From Luzula sylvatica (Eukaryota > Streptophyta > Magnoliopsida > Poales > Juncaceae), in NCBI GenBank assembly GCA_946800325.1, contig OX326959.1:28843115-28907114 (forward strand): a stretch of 64,000 nt of DNA. Direction: 5' to 3'. Shown in pieces: positions 1-10,160 of the stretch. The notes below the pieces were generated by a model. That model saw only the letters and a list, made by a program, of their open reading frames with translations, was not told where the DNA came from and did no database searches. The position numbers were made by a program, and so were the translations under genes. The first letter of the stretch is position 1; every line of letters begins with the position of its first letter.

Positions 1-2
1 GA

Positions 3-126
3 GTTTGTGAAATTTGGTGAAAAGTTATGTAGTAAAAGATACGATACAAATGAACTCAAAACACGTTATTTGAACTCCACAAAGCGTTAAAATCTTGTTT
101 TCAATCGAAAAACAAACTTACTTAGT
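3..126 (+). repeat. Reference monomer and its variable positions
   Basis: This is the first complete 124-bp unit, counted from GTTTGTG. Most positions are invariant across the array. Subtypes are defined by recurrent changes: position 26 (TTATGTAG or TTACGTAG); 36-41 (GATACG, TATACG, GATGCG, GATGTG, TATATG, GATAAG); 51 (GAACTC or GATCTC); 62 (ACACGTT or ACATGTT); 69 (TTTGAAC, TTCGAAC, TTGGAAC); 77-80 (CCACAAAG, CCTCAAAG, CCTCAGAG, CCTCAAAA); 83-85 (GCGTT, GTGTT, GCATT, CGCT); 88 (AAAATC or AATATC); 100-102 (TTTTGAATC, TTTTCAATC, TTTTGATTC); 105 (TCGAAAA or TCAAAAA); 118-120 (TTTCTTAG, TTACTTAG, TTTCATAG); and the first bases of the next unit (GTTTG, GTATG, GTCTG). These alleles travel in fixed combinations, which makes the higher-order structure readable. 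The choice of start is arbitrary. Confidence 0.95.
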
Positions 127-132
127 GTTTGT
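112..132. other. Dyad symmetry across the monomer boundary
   Basis: ACAAAC at 112-117 is followed by nine bases and then by its reverse complement GTTTGT at 127-132, a 6-bp stem with a 9-nt loop. It recurs at monomer positions 110-115 and 1-6 of the next unit in most copies. The downstream arm is broken in copies carrying GTATGTG or GTCTGTG, and I see no compensating change in the other arm. Such dyads are common in satellites and may form weak hairpins or bind a dimeric protein. The symmetry is seen; any function is speculative. Confidence 0.55.
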
Positions 133-158
133 GAAATTTGGTGAAAAGTTATGTAGTA

Positions 159-2884
159 CAAGATACGATACAAATGAACTCAAAACACGTTATTTGAACT
201 CCACAAAGCGTTAAAATCTTGTTTTGATTCGAAAAACAAACTTTCTTAGTGTTTGTGAAATTTGGTGAAAAGTTATGTAGTAAAAGATACGATACAAATG
301 ATCTCAAAACACGTTATTTGAACTCCACAAAGCGTTAAAATCTTGTTTTCAATCGAAAAACAAACTTACTTAGTGTCTGTGAAATTTGGTGAAAAGTTAT
401 GTAGTAAAAGATACGATACAAATGAACTCAAAACACGTTATTTGAACTCCACAAAGCGTTAAAATCTTGTTTTGAATCGAAAAACAAACTTTCTTAGTGT
501 TTGTGAAATTTGGTGAAAAGTTATGTAGTAAAAGATACGATACAAATGATCTCAAAACACGTTATTTGAACTCCACAAAGCGTTAAAATCTTGTTTTCAA
601 TCGAAAAACAAACTTACTTAGTGTTTGTGAAATTTGGTGAAAAGTTATGTAGTAAAAGATACGATACAAATGAACTCAAAACACGTTATTTGAACTCCAC
701 AAAGCGTTAAAATCTTGTTTTGAATCGAAAAACAAACTTTCTTAGTGTTTGTGAAATTTGGTGAAAAGTTATGTAGTAAAATATACGATACAAATGATCT
801 CAAAACACGTTATTTGAACTCCTCAGAGCGTTAAAATCTTGTTTTGAATCGAAAAACAAACTTACTTAGTGTTTGTGAAATTTGGTGAAAAGTTATGTAG
901 TAAAAGATGCGATACAAATGATCTCAAAACATGTTATTTGAACTCCTCAAAGCGTTAAAATCTTGTTTTGAATCGAAAAACAAACTTTCTTAGTGTTTGT
1001 GAAATTTGGTGAAAAGTTATGTAGTAAAATATACGATACAAATGATCTCAAAACACGTTATTTGAACTCCTCAGAGCGTTAAAATCTTGTTTTGAATCGA
1101 AAAACAAACTTTCATAGTGTTTGTGAAATTTGGTGAAAAGTTATGTAGTAAAAGATGCGATACAAATGATCTCAAAACACGTTATTTGAACTCCTCAAAA
1201 CGTTAAAATCTTGTTTTGAATCGAAAAACAAACTTTCTTAGTGTATGTGAAATTTGGTGAAAAGTTACGTTGTAAAAGATACGATACAAATGATCTCAAA
1301 ACACGTTATTTGAACTCCACAAAGCATTAAAATCTTGTTTTCAATCGAAAAATAAACTTACTTAGTGTATGTGAAATTTGGTGAAAAGTTATGTAGTAAA
1401 AGATACGATACAAATGAACTCAAAACACGTTGTTTGAACTCCACAAAGCGTTAAAATCTTGTTTTGAATCGAAAAACAAACTTTCTTAGTGTTTGTGAAA
1501 TTTGGTGAAAAGTTATGTAGTAAAATATACGATACAAATGATCTCAAAACACGTTATTTGAACTCCACAAAGCGTTAAAATCTTGTTTTCAATCGAAAAA
1601 CAAACTTACTTAGTGTTTGTGAAATTTGGTGAAAAGTTATGTAGTAAAAGATACGATACAAATGATCTCAAAACACGTTATTTGAACTCCTCAAAGCGTT
1701 AAAATCTTGTTTTGAATCAAAAAACAAACTTTCTTAGTGTATGTGAAATTTGGTAAAAAGTTCGTAGTAAAAGATACGATACAAATGATCTCAAAACACG
1801 TTATTTGAACTCCACAAAGCATTAAAATCTTGTTTTCAATCGAAAAACAAACTTACTTAGTGTTTGTGAAATTTGGTGAAAAGTTATGTAGTACAAGATA
1901 CGATACAAATGAACTCAAAACACGTTATTTGAACTCCACAAAGTGTTAAAATCTTGTTTTGAATCGAAAAACAAACTTTCTTAGTGTTTCTGAAATTTGG
2001 TGAAAAGTTATGTAGTAAAATATACGATACAAATGATCTCAAAACACGTTATTGGAACTCCACAAAGCGTTAAAATCTTGTTTTCAATCGAAAAACAAAC
2101 TTACTTAGTGTTTGTGAAATTTGGTGAAAAGTTATGTAGTAAAAGATACGATACAAATGAACTCAAAACACGTTATTTGAACTCCACAAAGTGTTAAAAT
2201 CTTTTTTTGAATCGAAAAACAAACTTTCTTAGTGTTTGTGAAATTTGGTGAAAAGTTATGTAGTAAAAGATACGATACAAATGATCTCAAAACACGTTAT
2301 TTGAACTCCTCAAAGCGTTAAAATCTTGTTTTGAATCAAAAAACAAACTTTCTTAGTGTATGTGAAATTTGGTAAAAAGTTCGTAGTAAAAGATACGATA
2401 CAAATGATCTCAAAACACGTTATTTGAACTCCACAAAGCATTAAAATCTTGTTTTCAATCGAAAAACAAACTTACTTAGTGTTTGTGAAATTTGGTGAAA
2501 AGTTATGTAGTAAAAGATACGATACAAATGATCTCAAAACACGTTATTCGAACTCCTCAAAACGCTAAAATCTTGTTTTGAATCGAAAAACAAACTTACT
2601 TAGTGTTTGCGAAATTTGGTGAAAAGTTATGTAGTAAAAGATAAGATAAAAATGAACTCAAAACACGTTATTTGAACTCCACAAAGCGTTAAAATCTTGT
2701 TTTCAATCGAAAAACAAACTTACTTAGTGTTTGTGAAATTTGGTGAAAAGTTATGTAGTAAAAGATACGATATAAATGAACTCAAAACACGTTATTTGAA
2801 CTCCACAAAGCGTTAAAATCTTGTTTTCAATCGAAAAACAAACTTACTTAGTGTTTGTGAAATTTGGTGAAAAGTTATGTAGTA
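159..2884 (+). repeat. Domain I higher-order unit 1 (22 monomers, 2,726 bp)
   Basis: Delimited by successive GTAGTACAAG markers. Two single-base deletions in the form AAGTTCGTAG at about 1,761 and 2,370 account for 2,726 rather than 2,728 bp. Compared with the next unit it carries extra monomers around 1.7-2.5 kb that contain these deletions. The boundaries are a phase choice, not known breakpoints. Confidence 0.85.
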
Positions 2885-5488
2885 CAAGATACGATACAAA
2901 TGAACTCAAAACACGTTATTTGAACTCCACAAAGCGTTAAAATCTTGTTTTGATTCGAAAAACAAACTTTCTTAGTGTTTGTGAAATTTGGTGAAAAGTT
3001 ATGTAGTAAAAGATACGATACAAATGATCTCAAAACACGTTATTTGAACTCCACAAAGCGTTAAAATCTTGTTTTCAATCGAAAAACAAACTTACTTAGT
3101 GTCTGTGAAATTTGGTGAAAAGTTATGTAGTAAAAGATACGATACAAATGAACTCAAAACACGTTATTTGAACTCCACAAAGCGTTAAAATCTTGTTTTG
3201 AATCGAAAAACAAACTTTCTTAGTGTTTGTGAAATTTGGTGAAAAGTTATGTAGTAAAAGATACGATACAAATGATCTCAAAACACGTTATTTGAACTCC
3301 ACAAAGCGTTAAAATCTTGTTTTCAATCGAAAAACAAACTTACTTAGTGTTTGTGAAATTTGGTGAAAAGTTATGTAGTAAAAGATACGATACAAATGAA
3401 CTCAAAACACGTTATTTGAACTCCACAAAGCGTTAAAATCTTGTTTTGAATCGAAAAACAAACTTTCTTAGTGTTTGTGAAATTTGGTGAAAAGTTATGT
3501 AGTAAAATATACGATACAAATGATCTCAAAACACGTTATTTGAACTCCTCAGAGCGTTAAAATCTTGTTTTGAATCGAAAAACAAACTTACTTAGTGTTT
3601 GTGAAATTTGGTGAAAAGTTATGTAGTAAAAGATGCGATACAAATGATCTCAAAACATGTTATTTGAACTCCTCAAAGCGTTAAAATCTTGTTTTGAATC
3701 GAAAAACAAACTTTCTTAGTGTTTGTGAAATTTGGTGAAAAGTTATGTAGTAAAATATACGATACAAATGATCTCAAAACACGTTATTTGAACTCCTCAG
3801 AGCGTTAAAATCTTGTTTTGAATCGAAAAACAAACTTTCATAGTGTTTGTGAAATTTGGTGAAAAGTTATGTAGTAAAAGATGCGATACAAATGATCTCA
3901 AAACACGTTATTTGAACTCCTCAAAACGTTAAAATCTTGTTTTGAATCGAAAAACAAACTTTCTTAGTGTATGTGAAATTTGGTGAAAAGTTACGTTGTA
4001 AAAGATACGATACAAATGATCTCAAAACACGTTATTTGAACTCCACAAAGCATTAAAATCTTGTTTTCAATCGAAAAATAAACTTACTTAGTGTATGTGA
4101 AATTTGGTGAAAAGTTATGTAGTAAAAGATACGATACAAATGAACTCAAAACACGTTGTTTGAACTCCACAAAGCGTTAAAATCTTGTTTTGAATTGAAA
4201 AACAAACTTTCTTAGTGTTTGTGAAATTTGGTGAAAAGTTATGTAGTAAAAGATACGATACAAATGATCTCAAAACACGTTATTTGAACTCCACAAAGCG
4301 TTAAAATCTTGTTTTGAATCGAAAAACAAACTTTCTTAGTGTTTGTGAAATTTGGTGAAAAGTTATGTAGTAAAAGATACGATACAAATGATCTAAAAAC
4401 ACGTTATTTGAACTCCTCAAGGCGCTAAAATCTTGTTTTGAATCGAAAAACAAAGTTTCTTAGTGTTTGTGAAATTCGGTGAAAAGTTATGTAGTAAAAG
4501 ATACGATACAAATGATCTCAAAACACGTTATTTGAACTCCACAAAGCGTTAAAATCTTGTTTTGAATCGAAAAACAAACTTTCTTAGTGTTTGTGAAATT
4601 TGGTGAAAAGTTATGTAGTAAAAGATACGACACAAATGATCTCAAAACACGTTATTTGAACTCCTCAAAACGCTAAAATCTTGTTTTGAATCGAAAAACA
4701 AACTTACTTAGTGTTTGTGAAATTTGGTGAAAAGTTATGTAGTAAAAGATACGATACAAATGATCTCAAAACACGTTATTCGAACTCCTCAAAACGCTAA
4801 AATCTTGTTTTGAATCGAAAAACAAACTTACTTAGTGTTTGTGAAATTTGGTGAAAAGTTATGTAGTAAAAGATACGATACAAATGATCTCAAAACACGT
4901 TATTCGAACTCCTCAAAACGCTAAAATCTTGTTTTGAATCGAAAAACAAACTTACTTAGTGTTTGTGAAATTTGGTGAAAAGTTATGTAGTAAAAGATAA
5001 GATAAAAATGAACTCAAAACACGTTATTTGAACTCCACAAAGCGTTAAAATCTTGTTTTCAATCGAAAAACAAACTTACTTAGTGTTTGTGAAATTTGGT
5101 GAAAAGTTATGTAGTAAAAGATACGATATAAATGAACTCAAAACACGTTATTTGAACTCCACAAAGCGTTAAAATCTTGTTTTCAATCGAAAAACAAACT
5201 TACTTAGTGTTTGTGAAATTTGGTGAAAAGTTATGTGGTAAAAGATAAGATAAAAATGAACTCAAAACACGTTATTTGAACTCCACAAAGCGTTAAAATT
5301 TTGTTTTCAATCGAAAAACAAACTTACTTAGAGTTTGTGAAATTTGGTGAAAAGTTATGTAGTAAAAGATACGATACAAATGAACTCAAAACACGTTATT
5401 TGAACTCCACAAAGCGTTAAAATCTTGTTTTCAATCGAAAAACAAACTTACTTAGTGTTTGTGAAATTTGGTGAAAAGTTATGTAGTA
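2885..5488 (+). repeat. Domain I higher-order unit 2 (21 monomers, 2,604 bp)
   Basis: Exactly 21 x 124 bp between GTAGTACAAG markers, with no indel. It matches unit 1 closely for its first 1.3 kb. It then carries GATCTAAAAAC, AAGGCGCTAAAATC and a short run of TTCGAAC/AACGCTAAAATC monomers in place of the AAGTTCGTAG group. The landmark GATAAGATAAAAATG occurs twice near its end (4,997 and 5,245), the second with the private change TATGTGGTAAAAG, which indicates a local two-monomer duplication. Confidence 0.85.
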
Positions 5489-7876
5489 CAAGATACGATA
5501 CAAATGAACTCAAAACACGTTATTTGAACTCCACAAAGCGTTAAAATCTTGTTTTGATTCGAAAAACAAACTTTCTTAGTGTTTGTGAAATTTGGTGAAA
5601 AGTTATGTAGTAAAAGATACGATACAAATGATCTCAAAACACGTTATTTGAACTCCACAAAGCGTTAAAATCTTGTTTTCAATCGAAAAACAAACTTACT
5701 TAGTGTCTGTGAAATTTGGTGAAAAGTTATGTAGTAAAAGATACGATACAAATGAACTCAAAACACGTTATTTGAACTCCACAAAGCGTTAAAATCTTGT
5801 TTTGAATCGAAAAACAAACTTTCTTAGTGTTTGTGAAATTTGGTGAAAAGTTATGTAGTAAAAGATACGATACAAATGATCTCAAAACACGTTATTTGAA
5901 CTCCACAAAGCGTTAAAATCTTGTTTTCAATCGAAAAACAAACTTACTTAGTGTTTGTGAAATTTGGTGAAAAGTTATGTAGTAAAAGATACGATACAAA
6001 TGAACTCAAAACACGTTATTTGAACTCCACAAAGCGTTAAAATCTTGTTTTGAATCGAAAAACAAACTTTCTTAGTGTTTGTGAAATTTGGTGAAAAGTT
6101 ATGTAGTAAAATATACGATACAAATGATCTCAAAACACGTTATTTGAACTCCTCAGAGCGTTAAAATCTTGTTTTGAATCGAAAAACAAACTTACTTAGT
6201 GTTTGTGAAATTTGGTGAAAAGTTATGTAGTAAAAGATGCGATACAAATGATCTCAAAACATGTTATTTGAACTCCTCAAAGCGTTAAAATCTTGTTTTG
6301 AATCGAAAAACAAACTTTCTTAGTGTTTGTGAAATTTGGTGAAAAGTTATGTGGTAAAATATACGATACAAATGATCTCAAAACACGTTATTTGAACTCC
6401 TCAGAGCGTTAAAATCTTGTTTTGAATCGAAAAACAAACTTTCATAGTGTTTGTGAAATTTGGTGAAAAGTTATGTAGTAAAAGATGCGATACAAATGAT
6501 CTCAAAACACGTTATTTGAACTCCTCAAAACGTTAAAATCTTGTTTTGAATCGAAAAACAAACTTTCTTAGTGTATGTGAAATTTGGTGAAAAGTTACGT
6601 TGTAAAAGATACGATACAAATGATCTCAAAACACGTTATTTGAACTCCACAAAGCATTAAAATCTTGTTTTCAATCGAAAAATAAACTTACTTAGTGTAT
6701 GTGAAATTTGGTGAAAAGTTATGTAGTAAAAGATACGATACAAATGAACTCAAAACACGTTGTTTGAACTCCACAAAGCGTTAAAATCTTGTTTTGAATC
6801 GAAAAACAAACTTTCTTAGTGTTTGTGAAATTTGGTGAAAAGTTATGTAGTAAAATATACGATACAAATGATCTCAAAACACGTTATTTGAACTCCACAA
6901 AGCGTTAAAATCTTGTTTTCAATCGAAAAACAAACTTACTTAGTGTTTGTGAAATTTGGTGAAAAGTTATGTAGTAAAAGATACGATACAAATGATCTCA
7001 AAACACGTTATTTGAACTCCTCAAAGCGTTAAAATCTTGTTTTGAATCAAAAAACAAACTTTCTTAGTGTATGTGAAATTTGGTAAAAAGTTCGTAGTAA
7101 AAGATACGATACAAATGATCTCAAAACACGTTATTTGAACTCCACAAAGCATTAAAATCTTGTTTTCAATCGAAAAACAAACTTACTTAGTGTTTGTGAA
7201 ATTTGGTGAAAAGTTATGTAGTACAAGATACGATACAAATGAACTCAAAACACGTTATTTGAACTCCACAAAGTGTTAAAATCTTGTTTTGAATCGAAAA
7301 ACAAACTTTCTTAGTGTTTCTGAAATTTGGTGAAAAGTTATGTAGTAAAATATACGATACAAATGATCTCAAAACACGTTATTGGAACTCCACAAAGCGT
7401 TAAAATCTTGTTTTCAATCGAAAAACAAACTTACTTAGTGTTTGTGAAATTTGGTGAAAAGTTATGTAGTAAAAGATACGATACAAATGAACTCAAAACA
7501 CGTTATTTGAACTCCACAAAGTGTTAAAATCTTTTTTTGAATCGAAAAACAAACTTTCTTAGTGTTTGTGAAATTTGGTGAAAAGTTATGTAGTAAAAGA
7601 TACGATACAAATGATCTCAAAACACGTTATTTGAACTCCTCAAAGCGTTAAAATCTTGTTTTGAATCAAAAAACAAACTTTCTTAGTGTATGTGAAATTT
7701 GGTAAAAAGTTCGTAGTAAAAGATACGATACAAATGATCTCAAAACACGTTATTTGAACTCCACAAAGCATTAAAATCTTGTTTTCAATCGAAAAACAAA
7801 CTTACTTAGTGTTTGTGAAATTTGGTGAAAAGTTATGTAGTAAAAGATACGATACAAATGATCTCAAAACACGTTA
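5331..7876 (+). repeat. Second copy of the 43-monomer offset duplication
   Basis: Matches 1-2,546 almost base for base, including both AAGTTCGTAG single-base deletions and the TTGGAAC variant at about 7,383. Since 2.6-5.3 kb is itself homologous to both flanks, the duplicated unit was probably the 22+21-monomer pair rather than this segment alone. Confidence 0.85.
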
Positions 7877-9081
7877 TTTGAACTCCTCAAAGCGTTAAAA
7901 TCTTGTTTTGAATCAAAAAACAAACTTTCTTAGTGTATGTGAAATTTGGTAAAAAGTTCGTAGTAAAAGATACGATACAAATGATCTCAAAACACGTTAT
8001 TTGAACTCCACAAAGCATTAAAATCTTGTTTTCAATCGAAAAACAACCTTTCTTAGTGTATGTGAAATTTGGTGAAAAGTTATGTAGTAAAAGATACGAT
8101 AAAAATGAACTCAAAACACGTTATTTGATCTCCACAAAGCGTTAAAATCTTGTTTTTAATCGAAAAACAAACTATCTTAGTGTTTGTGAAATTTGGTGAA
8201 AAGTTATGTAGTAAAAGATACGATACAAATGATCTAAAAACACGTTATTTGAACTCCTCAAGGCGCTAAAATCTTGTTTTGAATCGAAAAACAAAGTTTC
8301 TTAGTGTTTGTGAAATTTGGTGAAAAGTAATGTAGTAAAAGATACGATACAAATGATCTCAAAACACGTTATTTGAACTCCACAAAGCGTTAAAATCTTG
8401 TTTTGAATCGAAAAACAAACTTTCTTAGTGTTTGTGAAATTTGGTGAAAAGTTATGTAGTAAAAGATACGACACAAATGATCTCAAAACACGTTATTTGA
8501 ACTCCTCAAAACGCTAAAATCTTGTTTTGAATCGAAAAACAAACTTACTTAGTGTTTGTGAAATTTGGTGAAAAGTTATGTAGTAAAAGATACGATACAA
8601 ATGATCTCAAAACACGTTATTCGAACTCCTCAAAACGCTAAAATCTTGTTTTGAATCGAAAAACAAACTTACTTAGTGTTTGTGAAATTTGGTGAAAAGT
8701 TATGTAGTAAAAGATACGATACAAATGATCTCAAAACACGTTATTCGAACTCCTCAAAACGCTAAAATCTTGTTTTGAATCGAAAAACAAACTTACTTAG
8801 TGTTTGTGAAATTTGGTGAAAAGTTATGTAGTAAAAGATAAGATAAAAATGAACTCAAAACACGTTATTTGAACTCCACAAAGCGTTAAAATCTTGTTTT
8901 CAATCGAAAAACAAACTTACTTAGTGTTTGTGAAATATGGTGAAAAGTTATGTAGTAAAAGATACGATATAAATGAACTCAAAACACGTTATTTGAACTC
9001 CACAAAGCGTTAAAATCTTGTTTTCAATCGAAAAACAAACTTACTTAGTGTTTGTGAAATTTGGTGAAAAGTTATGTAGTA
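5489..9081 (+). repeat. Domain I higher-order unit 3 (29 monomers, 3,593 bp)
   Basis: This unit is 29 x 124 minus three bases, the three being AAGTTCGTAG deletions at about 7,091, 7,710 and 7,957. It begins as a copy of unit 1 and ends like unit 2 (AAGGCGCTAAAATC, then TTCGAAC/AACGCT monomers, then GATAAGATAAAAATG at 8,838). It therefore looks like a composite of both earlier units, as expected from unequal exchange between misaligned copies. Confidence 0.85.
7590..8083 (+). repeat. Local dimer duplication carrying the AAGTTCGTAG deletion
   Basis: The one-base-deleted form AAGTTCGTAG occurs at about 7,710 and again at 7,957, 247 bp later (two monomers minus the deleted base). The corresponding place in unit 1 has only one. 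The surrounding subtypes (CTCAAAGCG, GAATCAAAAAAC, GGTAAAAAG, AGCATT) are also repeated. A two-monomer tandem duplication is the simplest explanation. Edges are uncertain by about 60 bp. Confidence 0.75.
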
Positions 9082-9785
9082 CAAGATACGATACAAATGA
9101 ACTCAAAACACGTTATTTGAACTCCACAAAGCGTTAAAATCTTGTTTTGATTCGAAAAACAAACTTTCTTAGTGTTTGTGAAATTTGGTGAAAAGTTATG
9201 TAGTAAAAGATACGATACAAATGATCTCAAAACACGTTATTTGAACTCCACAAAGCGTTAAAATCTTGTTTTCAATCGAAAAACAAACTTACTTAGTGTC
9301 TGTGAAATTTGGTGAAAAGTTATGTAGTAAAAGATACGATACAAATGAACTCAAAACACGTTATTTGAACTCCACAAAGCGTTAAAATCTTGTTTTGAAT
9401 CGAAAAACAAACTTTCTTAGTGTTTGTGAAATTTGGTGAAAAGTTATGTAGTAAAAGATACGATACAAATGATCTCAAAACACGTTATTTGAACTCCACA
9501 AAGCGTTAAAATCTTGTTTTCAATCGAAAAACAAACTTACTTAGTGTTTGTGAAATTTGGTGAAAAGTTATGTAGTAAAAGATACGATACAAATGAACTC
9601 AAAACACGTTATTTGAACTCCACAAAGCGTTAAAATCTTGTTTTGAATCGAAAAACAAACTTTCTTAGTGTTTGTGAAATTTGGTGAAAAGTTATGTAGT
9701 AAAATATACGATACAAATGATCTCAAAACACGTTATTTGAACTCCTCAGAGCGTTAAAATCTTGTTTTGAATCGAAAAACAAACT

Positions 9786-10160
9786 TTCATAGTGTTTGTG
9801 AAATTTGGTGAAAAGTTATGTAGTAAAAGATGCGATACAAATGATCTCAAAACACGTTATTTGAACTCCTCAAAACGTTAAAATCTTGTTTTGAATCGAA
9901 AAACAAACTTTCTTAGTGTTTGTGAAATTTGGTGAAAAGTTATGTAGTAAAAGATGCGATACAAATGATCTCAAAACATGTTATTTGAACTCCTCAAAGC
10001 GTTAAAATCTTGTTTTGAATCGAAAAACAAACTTTCTTAGTGTTTGTGAAATTTGGTGAAAAGTTATGTAGTAAAATATACGATACAAATGATCTCAAAA
10101 CACGTTATTTGAACTCCTCAGAGCGTTAAAATCTTGTTTTGAATCGAAAAACAAACTTTC
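9786..10160 (+). repeat. Three-monomer local insertion
   Basis: The monomer pair marked by TTTCATAGTG, GATGCG and CTCAAAACGTT occurs at about 9,786 and again 372 bp later at about 10,158, whereas the homologous stretch in domain I has it once. It accounts for part of the longer distance to the next TTACGTTGTAAAAG marker (3,717 bp, 30 monomers minus three, against 29 for the preceding marker). Confidence 0.7.

Larger units (their letters stand above)
1..2546 (+). repeat. First copy of a 43-monomer offset duplication
   Basis: This segment recurs at 5,331-7,876. The unusual first bases GAGTTTGTG at position 1 reappear at 5,331 as the only other copy I noticed. The offset of 5,330 bp equals 43 monomers minus the two shared deletions. 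Reading by eye I noted one difference (TATGTAGTAAAAT here, TATGTGGTAAAAT near 6,352). Similarity ends after about 2,546, where this copy has TTCGAAC/AACGCT and the other has TTTGAAC/AGCGTT. Confidence 0.85.
1..9081 (+). repeat. Domain I: 22-, 21- and 29-monomer higher-order units
   Basis: Using the rare allele GTAGTACAAG as phase marker (its C at 159, 2885, 5489 and 9082), this part divides into units of 2,726, 2,604 and 3,593 bp, that is 22, 21 and 29 monomers with 2, 0 and 3 single-base deletions. Each unit runs through the same ordered series of subtypes: GTGTCTG, then CTCAGAG, GATGCG with ACATGTT, TTTCATAG, TTACGTTG, and AATAAACTTAC. The three copies are therefore homologous blocks differing by gain or loss of a few monomers. 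No gene or unique sequence is present. The right edge of the domain is approximate, because the first part of this subtype series continues to about 10.8 kb. Confidence 0.85.

Noticed and set aside
64..70. E-box/G-box-like CACGTT and other short factor-site matches
   Set aside because: The core is part of every monomer and decays to CATGTT. With no gene nearby, a regulatory reading has no support.
7887..8486. Minus-strand open frames at 7,887-8,114 (75 codons) and 8,301-8,486 (61 codons)
   Set aside because: Both are reverse-strand readings of the same 124-bp monomer. The first translation even repeats itself at monomer spacing and depends on one-base deletions shifting the frame. No gene-like feature supports them.
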